Shown: piece after piece, positions 51,354 through 59,844 of the stretch
How the letters are laid out: each line of letters opens with the position of its first letter
Numbering within the stretch: position 1 is the stretch's first letter
Translations under genes and position numbers: made by a program
Assembly: GCF_013415905.1 (NCBI RefSeq)
Contig: NZ_CP058909.1
Span: 3,038,001 to 3,102,000 of the forward strand
DNA from: Halosimplex pelagicum
GTDB lineage: Archaea > Halobacteriota > Halobacteria > Halobacteriales > Haloarculaceae
Length of the DNA stretch: 64,000 nt
Direction: 5' to 3'
Notes under the pieces: model-generated
What the model saw: only the letters and a program-made list of their open reading frames with translations
Database searches by the model: none
What the model was told of the DNA's origin: nothing

Positions 51354-52337
51354 TCAGGTGGGTGTCGCCGAGGCGACAGTCGTGAGGTGGTCGTTCGATC
51401 GCTTGTCCAGAATCATTGCCAGGAGGAGGAAGCACAGCCCGAACCCGACTGCGGCCAGGGCGGGGCCGGCCGTCCCGCTCAGGAAGGCGAACAGGGCGGC
51501 GGCGAGCCCGGTCGCGAACCCACCGGCGCCGAGCAGGTAACACAGGGCGACCGGGTGGGGGCGGTCGAAGACGTACTTGGCGCGGAGGCGCCACAGGAAG
51601 TTCCCGAGCAGCATGCCGGAGACCCGGGGGATGTACGTCGAGTAGTCGATGTGGCTCTCCTCGTCGCCGTAGACGGCGGGGGTCGGTACGTCGACGACGC
51701 GCATGTCGGCGACGTTGAGCCGGACGAGGAGGTCGTTGCAGTAGCCGTAGAACTCGTACATCTCGTCGAGGTCCGCGGCCTCGATGGCCTCGGCCGAGAT
51801 GGCGGTGTAGCCGTTCTGGGGGTCGCCGATCTCCCAGTAGCCGCTAGCGATGCGCGTGAGGTAGGTGAGCGTGACGTTCCCGACGTAGCGAAAGCGGGGC
51901 ATCGAGTCGTAGTGGTCGCCCAGGAGGAGGCGGTTGCCCTTGGCGTAGTCGGCCCGGCCGTCGACGACCGGGTCGATGATGCGCTCGATGATGTCGGGGT
52001 CCATCTGGCCGTCGCCGCCCATGACGGTGACGACCTCGACGCCGTCGGCCACCGCGCGCTGGTAGCCGGTCTTGATGGCGCCGCCGACGCCCCTGTTCTC
52101 GCTGTGCTGGATCGGGACGACCCGCCGCTGGGTCCCCCCGTCGCCGACGAGCTCCGGCGTCGGCGTGTTCTGTCGCTGTGCGTGCTCGCGGATCTCGTCC
52201 CAGGTCCCGTCCGTGGAGGCGTCGTCGACGGGGTAGATGCGGTCGACGAACGCCGGGATCGAGTCGATGACGTCGCCGACGAAGCCCGCTTCGTTGTACG
52301 CCGGCACGACGACGCCGATTGTCGTGTCCTGATACAT
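51354..52337 (-). CDS. Family 2 glycosyltransferase, dolichol-phosphate-sugar synthase-like
   Basis: 327 residues. GT-A fold: VVVPAYNEAGFVGDVIDSIP, first Asp pair VDDASTDGTWDEI, metal site VMGGDGQMDPDII, then GNRLLLGDHYDSMPRFRYVGN and GDPQNGYTAIS. Two C-terminal membrane helices (about 270-315). Such enzymes load dolichyl phosphate with a sugar, for example in AglJ- or AglD-type N-glycosylation steps. The nearby S-layer and nucleotide-sugar genes fit this. Confidence 0.88.
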   Translation of the reverse strand: MYQDTTIGVVVPAYNEAGFVGDVIDSIPAFVDRIYPVDDASTDGTWDEIREHAQRQNTPTPELVGDGGTQRRVVPIQHSENRGVGGAIKTGYQRAVADGVEVVTVMGGDGQMDPDIIERIIDPVVDGRADYAKGNRLLLGDHYDSMPRFRYVGNVTLTYLTRIASGYWEIGDPQNGYTAISAEAIEAADLDEMYEFYGYCNDLLVRLNVADMRVVDVPTPAVYGDEESHIDYSTYIPRVSGMLLGNFLWRLRAKYVFDRPHPVALCYLLGAGGFATGLAAALFAFLSGTAGPALAAVGFGLCFLLLAMILDKRSNDHLTTVASATPT

Positions 52338-52379
52338 GTGCGTTGTGGTCGCCGGTCGGTCCTAGGCGAAGCGCGGGTT

Positions 52380-52387
52380 TTGTTATG
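52380..52387 (-). promoter_or_regulatory. CATAACAA promoter box of the glycosyltransferase gene
   Basis: On the minus strand CATAACAAAA, with its first base 50 nt before the ATG at 52337. No ATG occurs in between, so a leader of about 16-20 nt without an ORF is predicted. Confidence 0.55.
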
Positions 52388-52427
52388 GTTCTCATACGGC
52401 GACGTAGGCCGGTTCCGAACGGCGCGG

Positions 52428-53378
52428 TCAGCTCGGAACGGTCGCCCGGTCGACCAGCGTCGCCAGTCCCTCCGCGAGGTCGTAGGTCGGCTCGTACCCG
52501 AGCCGACTGCGCGCGCGTCCGAGCGCCGCCCGGCTGTGTTTGATGTCCCCTTCGCGGGGCTCCCCGTGGACGATCTCGCTGTCCGAGCCGACCAGCCGAG
52601 TGACTCGCTCGGCGACCTCCCGCACGGAGACGCCGGTGCCGCTGCCGACGTTGTAGGCCCGCCCGGTCGCGTCGGTCGTCGCCGCGCGGAGGTTCGCCTG
52701 CACCACGTCGTCGACGTGGACGAAATCGCGGGTCTGCGTCCCGTCGCCGTCGACCGGGAGCACGCTGTGGGAGCGCGCTCGGTCGAGGAAGGCACCGACC
52801 ACGTCGTCGGTGCCGGTCGGGTCGCCCGTCTCCCCCGGGCCGTAGACGTTGAAGTACCGCAACGCGACCGTCTCCATGCCGTAGCGGTCGGCGAACCGCC
52901 GCGTGTACTGGTCGGCCGCGAGCTTGTCGATCCCGTAGGGGGTGAGGGGGGTCTTCCGGTCGGACTCGCGGATCGGGAGCGTGTCCGGCTGGCCGTAGAC
53001 CGCGGCGCTGGAGGCGGTGACGACCCGGGCGTCCTCGCGGCGGGCCGCGTCGAGGACCTTCACCGTCCCCGACGCCGTCCGGCGGTGACCCTCGACCGGC
53101 GACCGGATCGAGGCGCGCACGTCGGCCAGCGCCGCCTGGTGGAAGACGACGTCGACGTCCCGCATCGCCGGTTCGAGGTCGGCCGGGTCGCGTACGTCGC
53201 CGCGGACCAGCTCCGCGTCGTCGGGGACGTTCCCGGGCTCCCCGGTCGAGCAGTCGTCGAGCACGGTGACCTCGCAGCGGTCGGCCAGCGCGGCCGCGAG
53301 GTGGCTCCCGACGAAGCCCGCCCCGCCGGTCACGAGGACGCGCTGTCCGTCGAGACCGCCCGCCGGGTCAGTCGTCAC
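52428..53378 (-). CDS. NAD-dependent nucleotide-sugar epimerase/dehydratase
   Basis: 316 residues from GTG 53378. Extended SDR: TGGAGFVGSH (17-26), catalytic SSAAVYG and YGIDK (Tyr and Lys), LRYFNVYGPGE, and VHVDDVVQAN. It resembles UDP-glucose/GlcNAc 4-epimerases. It would interconvert UDP-sugars in the cytoplasm for the glycosyltransferase next to it, whose gene lies 90 nt downstream on the same strand. A 39-codon leader ORF overlaps its start. Confidence 0.88.
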   Translation of the reverse strand: MTTDPAGGLDGQRVLVTGGAGFVGSHLAAALADRCEVTVLDDCSTGEPGNVPDDAELVRGDVRDPADLEPAMRDVDVVFHQAALADVRASIRSPVEGHRRTASGTVKVLDAARREDARVVTASSAAVYGQPDTLPIRESDRKTPLTPYGIDKLAADQYTRRFADRYGMETVALRYFNVYGPGETGDPTGTDDVVGAFLDRARSHSVLPVDGDGTQTRDFVHVDDVVQANLRAATTDATGRAYNVGSGTGVSVREVAERVTRLVGSDSEIVHGEPREGDIKHSRAALGRARSRLGYEPTYDLAEGLATLVDRATVPS

Positions 53379-53487
53379 GTCGTGTCACCCCCGCGGGGGC
53401 CGTCCGATCGGTCGATACGCCGGGTCGATAGCGGTCGCCGCGGTCCGGGGCCGAGAGGCGCGGCCCGGGACGGTCGCTGACACGCAT
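53368..53487 (-). CDS. 39-codon leader ORF overlapping the epimerase start
   Basis: The ATG at 53487 is exactly 34 nt from the first base of the CATAACTA box (an in-frame ATG also lies at 53496). The TGA (53370-53368) falls in codons 3-4 of the epimerase, in another frame, so ribosomes leaving it are placed on the GTG start. Arg-rich peptide without a domain. Confidence 0.4.
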   Translation of the reverse strand: MRVSDRPGPRLSAPDRGDRYRPGVSTDRTAPAGVTRRDD

Positions 53488-53513
53488 TGCCCCCATTCGG
53501 CACACCGTACTGA

Positions 53514-53521
53514 TAGTTATG
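53514..53521 (-). promoter_or_regulatory. CATAACTA promoter box of the epimerase gene
   Basis: One mismatch from the CATAACAA form. First base 34 nt before the leader-ORF ATG at 53487 and about 143 nt before the epimerase GTG. Confidence 0.5.
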
Positions 53522-53634
53522 TGTCGCCTGAACCGGTCGTAGCGACCGCCTTCGCGAGAATCAGTCGTCGAAACGGCGCCCGGATCGGCACCGACCCGGC
53601 GACGGACGCGGGGCCGTACAGACCCCGCGAGGAC

Positions 53635-54543
53635 TCACTGCACCCGCTGGGGACGCCGACGGGCCGCGACCTCCGCCATCGTCTCGACGGGGACCGCATC
53701 GCGGCGCTCGTCGACGGCCCGGAGAACCGCCTCGATCCGTTCGACCGCGGCGTCGTCGACCAGGTTGTTCGGGTGCAGCCAGAGGTGGAGGACGCCCTCG
53801 CCCTCCGCCGCGGCGTCCAGCCCGCGCTCGACGAGTTCGACGACGGGGTCGCCGACGAAGGGCTTGCTCGCCCGTAGCGCTAGCCCCTCGAAACTGTAGA
53901 GGAACAGCGACGCCGGCAGGTTCACGAGGCCGTCGTCGCCCGCCGTCGGCTGGACGAGCGGCGGGCGGCCCTCGCCGACGGCGACGGTCCGCAGTTTCTC
54001 GGGGAGCGACCGGCGTTCAACGGGGCGGCGCCCGCGGTAGACCTCGAAGCCGTAGTCGGACAGCAGGTCGACGTGACCCACGTTGTTGCGGGGGAAGACG
54101 AACGACCGGCCGTCGATCCCCCACTCGTCCATGAGCGCCCGACTGCGCTCTAACTCGGCGGCCGCCATCGCCCGTGTGGTCCCCGGCGCGCCCAGCTCGA
54201 CGTGGGCGTACGTGTGACAGCCGATATCGTGGTCGACGGGGGACGCTCGCAGCTCCTCGACGAGTTCGGGGCCCCGCGTCAGGTCGGGCCGCTCGGCCCA
54301 CTCCCCGCGCTCGCGCGCGAACCACCCGGGGCCGATCGGGTGGTCGGCGTGGCGACCCTCGCAGTCCTCGTGCAGCAGGTGCGCGACGACCGCCCAGGTC
54401 GCCGGCACGTCGTACTCCTCGCAGAGCCGCCGGAGTCGCTGCCACCCCTCGCGACCGCTCTTGACCCGGTCGCTCGGCGGCTCGCCGTGATCGACGAACC
54501 CCCAGGCCAGCTCCGCGTCCACGGAGAGGACTACCGATCCCAC
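53635..54543 (-). CDS. Polysaccharide deacetylase-family protein (NodB-like)
   Basis: 302 residues from GTG 54543. VLSVDAELAWGF gives the metal/base Asp near residue 9. PATWAVVAHLL, then DIGCHTYAHVELG with the two His of the NodB metal site, and FVFPRNNVGHVDLL follow; the C-terminal LHLWLHPNNLVDD carries the late His. No signal peptide, so it probably acts inside the cell on a lipid- or nucleotide-linked amino sugar. Position in the glycan island supports that. Confidence 0.85.
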   Translation of the reverse strand: MGSVVLSVDAELAWGFVDHGEPPSDRVKSGREGWQRLRRLCEEYDVPATWAVVAHLLHEDCEGRHADHPIGPGWFARERGEWAERPDLTRGPELVEELRASPVDHDIGCHTYAHVELGAPGTTRAMAAAELERSRALMDEWGIDGRSFVFPRNNVGHVDLLSDYGFEVYRGRRPVERRSLPEKLRTVAVGEGRPPLVQPTAGDDGLVNLPASLFLYSFEGLALRASKPFVGDPVVELVERGLDAAAEGEGVLHLWLHPNNLVDDAAVERIEAVLRAVDERRDAVPVETMAEVAARRRPQRVQ

Positions 54544-54563
54544 GCGTCTCGATACCTCGTCAT
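54531..54563 (-). CDS. 10-codon leader ORF overlapping the deacetylase start
   Basis: MTRYRDAWDR-stop. The ATG (54563) is exactly 34 nt from the first base of the CATAACAA box. The TAG falls 13 nt inside the deacetylase gene in another frame. Very short, so chance is a real alternative on its own; its value lies in the shared layout with the other leaders. Confidence 0.35.
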   Translation of the reverse strand: MTRYRDAWDR

Positions 54564-54589
54564 GGCGTAGTCCAGTCCGTACGCACGGA

Positions 54590-54597
54590 TTGTTATG
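54590..54597 (-). promoter_or_regulatory. CATAACAA promoter box of the deacetylase gene
   Basis: On the minus strand CATAACAATCCG, the same extended form as at 60006-60013. First base 34 nt before the leader ATG and 54 nt before the GTG of the gene. Confidence 0.6.
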
Positions 54598-55084
54598 GCG
54601 CGACTACCCGTCCCTGCCCCCTCGGCCGTCGCGGCGCCGTACGGTCGGGACCGGACGACTCAGGAAATACAGACGATACTGTATTACCATCTACCGTTCT
54701 ATACGTGCTTATTTATGTATCCTAGACTATTGGAACGGGGTAACTTTCACTCACTGGCAGTATCCCCGTGTATACGAGGGTATAAACGATATCTCGCGAT
54801 ATCGATCTGCGTCTGTCGGACGGACGGTGTGGTCCTCCGCTATTGGCTACGACGGGATCTGAATGCGCAAACACTCCGATAGACAGATATTAGCGGCTCG
54901 AGAGGCGAACCGGCGACCGAACGGGCAGAAGTGGCCGATATCCATCGTTTCGAGTTTATAGTTTCGATACTGTCACTCGGATTCGGAGACAGAGATCGGC
55001 GGACGGCGAACTGGGAGACCGTGTCGAGCGGAGCGAGGCGGCGGTATCGGGATCGATATCGCGGACGGGCTGTGGCAGGGGCCC
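54598..55084. other. AT-rich intergenic island
   Basis: About 490 nt between two divergent glycan genes, clearly richer in A/T than the surroundings, especially 54660-54800 and 54880-54990. Two overlapping frames of 90 and 95 codons remain open but encode Cys-, Tyr- and Arg-rich basic peptides unlike haloarchaeal proteins, and are not called as genes. Several TATA-like stretches are present. It may be a decayed insertion or a long regulatory region. Confidence 0.5.
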
Positions 55085-55092
55085 TATAACAA
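55085..55092 (+). promoter_or_regulatory. TATAACAA promoter box of the asparagine-synthase-like gene
   Basis: A T in place of the first C. First base exactly 34 nt before the ATG at 55119, which here is the gene start itself, so the mRNA should be leaderless. Confidence 0.65.
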
Positions 55093-55118
55093 TACCCGGC
55101 TGCAGTCACGTCCGGGCC

Positions 55119-56891
55119 ATGACGGGACTGATCGGACGATCTGCGGGCGGCGGGCGGCTGGACGAGATGGCCGAGGCGATGGTCGGCGAGGACTGGTACG
55201 AACTGGAGAGCGCGAGCGAGGGGTCGGCGGCCGTGGGCGTGCTCGAACACGGGACGCGCGACCCGGACGCGAACGTCGTCTGGCGGGGCGACGGCCTCCT
55301 GGGCGTCGTCTACGGCGTCGTCTCGAACCGCGACCGGCTGGCGCTGTCGTGGGGCGACCTCTTCCGGGGGGTCGCCGACGACTCGCGGGACACGCTGGCG
55401 CGGCTCGACGGCCCGTTCGCGCTGGCTTGCGTCGACACCCGCGCGGGCGCGGTCCACCTGGCGACCGACAAGGCCGGGAGCCGCCCGCTCTACTACGCGG
55501 TCGGCGACGACACCGGTGCGGCCGGAGACGACGGGAGCGACGAGGTCGCCTTCGCGTCGGAACTCGGCCCGCTGGCCGCCGAGCGGGCGGACCCGACTCT
55601 CGACGCCCGGGCGGTGGGCGACCTGCTGCTGTTCGGCGGCGTCGTCGGCGACCGGACGCTCGTCGAGGGGGTCGGGAGCCTCCCGCCGGCGACGCGGCTG
55701 ACCGTCGACGACGAGGTGTCGACCGAGCGCTACTGGGAGCCGGCCGCCGAGGGGCTGGCGCCGTCGGGGTACCCCGACCGGTGGCTCGCCGACTACCGGC
55801 GCGCGCTCGCGGACGTGGCGACGACGGCGGCCGACCGGACGCTCTGGTTCCCGGGCGACGCCGACAGCCGGATCGCCGCGGCGGTGCTCGCCGACCAGAC
55901 GCCCCCGGTCCGGACGCTCACGTGCGGGCGCCCGGGGGGCGGCGACAGGGAGGCGGCGGCGCGGGTCGCCGCCGACCTGGGGGCGCCGAACACGCAGGCC
56001 CACGGGGACCCGGACCACCACCTCGTCGACGCCGTCGCCGACGCCGTGGCGGCGACCGACGCGATGGTGGCGTGGTCGGCTGTCGAGGCGCTCACGTACG
56101 TGACCGACGGCCTCCACGAGGACGCGGACGTGCTCGTCCACGGCGACGCCGCCCTCGACGCGGCGACGTGGGCGGGCGCCATCGGGGCGGACGACTCGGC
56201 TGCGAGCGCGCTCTACGAACACGAGCGCGTCCTCCCCGCGGAGTCGGTCCGGGACCTGCTCGCGACCGACGCGGACCCGCTGGAGTCGGTCGAGGAGGTC
56301 GTCGCGGCCAGCGTCGACGGACCGGCCGAGCGGACGGCCGCCGACGCGGCCGGGCAGGTGCGGGCCGCCACCGAGCTGCGGAGCCGAGCGGTCCAGCGCC
56401 GGCAGGTCGGCACCCGGACGCTCGCGAGCGGGCCGCTCCTGGACACCGCCGCGCGCATGCCCGCCGCCTACCGGACCGGGACGCGCCCCATCTCGGCGCC
56501 GGTCGGCGCGGGCACCCCACCGATCCGCCGGGCGATCGCCGACCTGCTCGGCTCCGACCTGGCGACGATTCCGACGGGGCCGGCCGGCGGCGACTCGACC
56601 GCGTCGCGGGACGAGGAGTCCGACGGCGAGCGCGGAGCGACGGGCGACGCCTACGTCCGCCGGTACGCGACCGACGACCGCTTCCGACGGTTCGTCGACG
56701 ACCTCCTCGACGGCGTCGCCGAGCGCGCGCCTCTCGACGACGAGGCCGTGTCGGCCCTGCACGAGCGCCTCGACGAGGGCGAACTGTCGACGTTCGCGCC
56801 GGTCGCGGCGCTGACGGGGGTGGAACTCTGGGCGCGTCGGCACGTCGACGACGATACCGCCGCTCGCGGTCGGTCGGCGGTCGAAGTCTGA
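55119..56891 (+). CDS. Asparagine synthase-like protein lacking the glutaminase cysteine and PP-loop
   Basis: 590 residues. Overall AsnB layout: an N-terminal Ntn-like half (DGPFALACVDTRAGAVHLATDKAGSRPLYYAV) and a synthase-like half from about 210. But the start reads MTGLIGRS, with Thr where AsnB has its Cys2 nucleophile, and the ATP pyrophosphate loop SGGxDS is replaced by FPGDADSR. So it should neither release ammonia from glutamine nor activate aspartate in the usual way. Such AsnB relatives occur in polysaccharide loci; a changed amidotransferase or structural role is possible. Confidence 0.78.
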   Translation: MTGLIGRSAGGGRLDEMAEAMVGEDWYELESASEGSAAVGVLEHGTRDPDANVVWRGDGLLGVVYGVVSNRDRLALSWGDLFRGVADDSRDTLARLDGPFALACVDTRAGAVHLATDKAGSRPLYYAVGDDTGAAGDDGSDEVAFASELGPLAAERADPTLDARAVGDLLLFGGVVGDRTLVEGVGSLPPATRLTVDDEVSTERYWEPAAEGLAPSGYPDRWLADYRRALADVATTAADRTLWFPGDADSRIAAAVLADQTPPVRTLTCGRPGGGDREAAARVAADLGAPNTQAHGDPDHHLVDAVADAVAATDAMVAWSAVEALTYVTDGLHEDADVLVHGDAALDAATWAGAIGADDSAASALYEHERVLPAESVRDLLATDADPLESVEEVVAASVDGPAERTAADAAGQVRAATELRSRAVQRRQVGTRTLASGPLLDTAARMPAAYRTGTRPISAPVGAGTPPIRRAIADLLGSDLATIPTGPAGGDSTASRDEESDGERGATGDAYVRRYATDDRFRRFVDDLLDGVAERAPLDDEAVSALHERLDEGELSTFAPVAALTGVELWARRHVDDDTAARGRSAVEV

Positions 56892-56925
56892 GAGGAAATC
56901 GACTGCAACCGACTGCGGCTCTTCT

Positions 56926-58029
56926 CTACTGCGTCTGATACAGCGCGATCGCGTCGGCGATCGCCTCGCGGTCGGCCTCCGAGAGACCGGGGTGAACCGG
57001 CAGCGAGACGACCTCGTCGGCGGCCCGCTCGGCGACCGGGAAGCGCTCGTCGACGCCCTCGTAGGCCGGTTGCTCGTGGATCGGCGTCGGGTAGTAGACG
57101 CCGGTGTCGACCCCGTGGTCGTCGAGGTGAGCGACCAGCCGCTCGCGGTTGGGCGTCCGGACGGTGTACTGATGGAACGCGTGCTCGACGCCCTCGGGGA
57201 CCGTCGGCGGGTCGACCGGGGCGTCGGCAAGCGCCTCGGTGAGCGCGGCGGCGTTGTCCCGGCGGGCGCGGACGAACCGCGAGAGCCGCTTGAGCTGGAC
57301 GCGACCGATGGCGGCGGCGATGTTCGTCATCCGGAAGTTGTGACCGAGTTCGACGTGGTCGTACTGCTCGTCGCGGCCGTGGTTGACGAATCGCGCCGCG
57401 CGGTCGGCGACGGACTCGTCGTCGGTGACGACCATCCCGCCTTCGCCCGTGGTCATGTTCTTCGTCGGGTAGAACGAGAAGGCCGCGGCGTCGCCCAGCG
57501 ACCCGACCGGTTCGTCCCGGTAGCGGGCGCCGTGGGCCTGGGCTGCGTCCTCGACGACGGCGGCGTCGTACTCCTCGGCGATCGCGGCGATCTCGTCCAT
57601 CGGCGCGGGCAGCCCGTAGAGGTGGACCGGGAGGATCGCGTCCACGTCGCCGTTCCGGATCTCGATGACCTCGCGGACGGCCGCGGGGTCGAGGTTGTAG
57701 GTATCGGGGTCGATGTCGGCGAAGACGGGCTCGGCGCCGCAGAAGCGAACGGCGTTGGCCGTCGCGACGAACGAGAACGGCGTCGTGACGACGGTGTCGC
57801 CCTCGCCGATCCCGCAGGCCCGCAGGGCGGTGTGCAGCGCCGTCGTCCCGTTCGAGGTGGCGACGCCGTGGTCGACGTGGCAGGTGGTGGCGAACTCCCG
57901 CTCGAACGCGCGGACCTCCTCGCCGTCGGCTATCATCCCGCTGTCGAGCACTTCCTCGACGCGCTCGCGCTCCTCGCTGCCCAGGGCGGGCTCGGCGATG
58001 GGGATCTGGCGGTGGTCTTCGAGGCTCAC
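56926..58029 (-). CDS. DegT/DnrJ/EryC1/StrS-type sugar aminotransferase (WbpE-like)
   Basis: 367 residues. PLP enzyme with IPIAEPALGSEERERVEEVLDSGMIADG, TSNGTTALHTALRACGIG, TTPFSFVATANAV, VVEDAAQAHGARY and the Schiff-base lysine in FYPTKNMTTGEGG (Lys190). These enzymes add an amino group to a nucleotide keto-sugar. Start overlaps the stop of the acetyltransferase (ATGA), so amination and N-acetylation are made together; this matches the WbpE-WbpD pair. Confidence 0.92.
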   Translation of the reverse strand: MSLEDHRQIPIAEPALGSEERERVEEVLDSGMIADGEEVRAFEREFATTCHVDHGVATSNGTTALHTALRACGIGEGDTVVTTPFSFVATANAVRFCGAEPVFADIDPDTYNLDPAAVREVIEIRNGDVDAILPVHLYGLPAPMDEIAAIAEEYDAAVVEDAAQAHGARYRDEPVGSLGDAAAFSFYPTKNMTTGEGGMVVTDDESVADRAARFVNHGRDEQYDHVELGHNFRMTNIAAAIGRVQLKRLSRFVRARRDNAAALTEALADAPVDPPTVPEGVEHAFHQYTVRTPNRERLVAHLDDHGVDTGVYYPTPIHEQPAYEGVDERFPVAERAADEVVSLPVHPGLSEADREAIADAIALYQTQ

Positions 58030-58622
58030 AGCTCGTTCCCCCCGTCGAGTTCGTCGGGCAGCGGCTCGTGGCGCGCCGGGTTGCCCATCGCGAGCGTCCC
58101 GGGCGGCACGTCCTCGGTGACGACCGAGCCCGCGGCGACGAACGACCTCTCGCCGACGGTCACGTCGGGGAGGATCGTCGCGTTCGCGCCCACGGAGACG
58201 TTCGATTCGAGGGTGGCGCCGACGAGTTCGCTCGTCTCGCGCACCGGGTACGGGTCGTTCGTGACGACGGCGTGGGGACCGAGGAACACGTCGTCGCCGA
58301 CGGTCGTCTTCGGCGGGAGGTAGACGCCGGTCTGGCAGCTGACGCGCGACCCGAGGGTCACGTCGCCGTCGAGGACCGCGTGGCTCCCGACGAGTACGTC
58401 GTCGCCGACGGTGGTGCCGCCGCGGACCAGCGCGTGGTGGCCGGTCGAGAACCCGTCGCCGATCTCGACGTCGGTGTAGACGATGGTGCCGCCGCGGACT
58501 GTCGCGTCGTCGCCGATGCGGGTGTAGGCCTCGCCCGAGCCCCCGGGCTCGCCGACGACCGCCGTCTCGGCGATGTCGCAGCCGTCGCCGGTCCGGACGG
58601 TCGAGAGGTCGTGCTCGCTCAT
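58026..58622 (-). CDS. Hexapeptide-repeat N-acetyltransferase (WbpD-like)
   Basis: 198 residues from ATG 58622. Left-handed beta-helix repeats: VRGGTIVYTDVEIGDG, HHALVRGGTTVGDDVLVGSHAV, DDVFLGPHAVVTNDPYP, VSVGANATILPDVTVGE and the end FVAAGSVVTEDVPPGTLAMGNPAR. The HALVRGG-type His and the VTNDPYP loop are typical of WbpD/WlbB-type UDP-sugar N-acetyltransferases. First gene of the acetyltransferase-aminotransferase pair. Confidence 0.9.
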   Translation of the reverse strand: MSEHDLSTVRTGDGCDIAETAVVGEPGGSGEAYTRIGDDATVRGGTIVYTDVEIGDGFSTGHHALVRGGTTVGDDVLVGSHAVLDGDVTLGSRVSCQTGVYLPPKTTVGDDVFLGPHAVVTNDPYPVRETSELVGATLESNVSVGANATILPDVTVGERSFVAAGSVVTEDVPPGTLAMGNPARHEPLPDELDGGNEL

Positions 58623-58653
58623 GTGACGGTCGACGGTCGGCACGGGTCGACCT

Positions 58654-58661
58654 TTGTTATG
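58654..58661 (-). promoter_or_regulatory. CATAACAA promoter box of the acetyltransferase-aminotransferase pair
   Basis: On the minus strand CATAACAAAGG, the same extended form as upstream of the dehydrogenase at 62270. First base is 39 nt before the ATG at 58622, so a leader of about 5 nt. Confidence 0.6.
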
Positions 58662-58688
58662 GAGCGCCTTTCGCCGCTGGGTACCGGG

Positions 58689-59174
58689 TCACTCCGCGGA
58701 AAACTGGTCCATCGCGAGTTCGAGGTACGGGACCGCGACGGCCGTCGCCTCGGTCGCCCGGACCGTCCGCCGCTCGCGGTCGTACTCGACGAGCCCGGCG
58801 TCGTCGAGCTTCGGGAGGTTCGAGTGGACGAGCCTGGTCGCGACCTGGTCGCGGAAGTCGTCCCTCGAGAGCCCGTCGGGGGTCTCCGCCCCGTCGACGA
58901 CGTTCTCGACGAGGTCCTCGTAGGGGACCGGCCCCTCGGCCCGGCTCAGGTACGCCAGGGTGTACCTGTTCCCGGGACGGGACAGCAACTCGAACAGGTC
59001 GTCGACCGACACCGGCCGCTCGCGGGCGGCGTCGCGGCCCCCCCGTTCGGCGGTCGGCGTGCTCGTCGCGTCCTCGGCGGACGCGTCGCTCTCCCCTCGG
59101 GCTCCGTACGGATCCCCGGCTCGTCGCCGGTCGTCGTCACTCGACCGGCTCTCCGGTGGCTGCTCTGACCCCAT
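58689..59174 (-). CDS. Winged-helix regulator (DUF7344-like)
   Basis: 161 residues from ATG 59174. Acidic disordered N-terminus (about 1-52), then a winged helix VDDLFELLSRPGNRYTLAYLSRAEG...DQVATRLVHSNLPKLDDAGLVEYDRERRTV. This is the haloarchaeal HTH type also present in the product of 61477-62022. A TATA, TATATAA, lies about 27 nt upstream. It sits in the glycan island and is a candidate local regulator. Confidence 0.8.
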   Translation of the reverse strand: MGSEQPPESRSSDDDRRRAGDPYGARGESDASAEDATSTPTAERGGRDAARERPVSVDDLFELLSRPGNRYTLAYLSRAEGPVPYEDLVENVVDGAETPDGLSRDDFRDQVATRLVHSNLPKLDDAGLVEYDRERRTVRATEATAVAVPYLELAMDQFSAE

Positions 59175-59264
59175 ACCCCCACTTCTCACTCGACTGTTAT
59201 ATATGCTCGCCTCGTTCACGAGCGGCGGGCGGTCCCGGGAGTCCCGGAGCCGCGCCCGTCCCGA

Positions 59265-59843
59265 TCAGCAGTTCTCCGCGCGGTCCGGTCGCGGGAGCAG
59301 CCAGGCGAGCCCCGGGCGGCCGTCGAGCGTCCAGACCCAGCCGGCCAGCGCCAGCAGGAGCAGCTCGGCCGTCAGGTAGGCGGCGCCGAGGGGCGTGGCG
59401 AGAAATCCGAGGAACTGTTCGGCCAGCGCCAGCACGTACGGGACCGTGTGGTCGGGGCCGTCGCCGGGAGCGGCCCGGAGCGGCCACAGGAGGAACCACA
59501 GTTTCGCGTCGCCCCCGAGGACGACCGGGTAGAGAACGTCGCCGGGGAGGTGACTCAGGTAGCCGACGACGAACGCGAGGGCGGGTCGCTCGCGACCGGC
59601 CGCGGCGCCGACGACCAGGACCGCGAGGCTCAGCGGGACCGCGGTCAGCAGCGAGTGGGCGAGCGTCGTCCCGCCGGGGAGCACGCCGAGCCACCAGCCC
59701 AGCGGCTTGTCCACCAGATCGGGGAACTGCGTCCCCACGGCGACAGCGGCGGCTGTCGTCCCCGTCGGCGGTTCGCGCCAGACGAGCCGGCCGACGACGG
59801 CGTAGGCGAGGTAGCCGACGGCGAGGTGTTCCCACGGCCACAT
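59265..59843 (-). CDS. YdjM/DUF457-type membrane metal-dependent hydrolase
   Basis: 192 residues from ATG 59843. About five hydrophobic segments. Metal-binding features: WPWEHLAVGYLAY at the start, GTQFPDLVDKP, TTLAHSLLTAVP and VVGYLSHLPGDVLYPV, giving His/Asp ligands as in the LexA-regulated YdjM family. Several in-frame upstream starts (to 59942) would add an Arg-rich tail and are rejected. A 44-codon leader ORF ends one nucleotide before this ATG. Function unknown, perhaps lipid or envelope related. Confidence 0.82.
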   Translation of the reverse strand: MWPWEHLAVGYLAYAVVGRLVWREPPTGTTAAAVAVGTQFPDLVDKPLGWWLGVLPGGTTLAHSLLTAVPLSLAVLVVGAAAGRERPALAFVVGYLSHLPGDVLYPVVLGGDAKLWFLLWPLRAAPGDGPDHTVPYVLALAEQFLGFLATPLGAAYLTAELLLLALAGWVWTLDGRPGLAWLLPRPDRAENC

Positions 59844-59844
59844 G

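Noticed and set aside
54590-54882. Two overlapping small genes in the AT-rich island
   Set aside because: The products are basic, Cys/Tyr-rich and unlike haloarchaeal proteins; the first start overlaps the promoter box of the deacetylase gene on the other strand.
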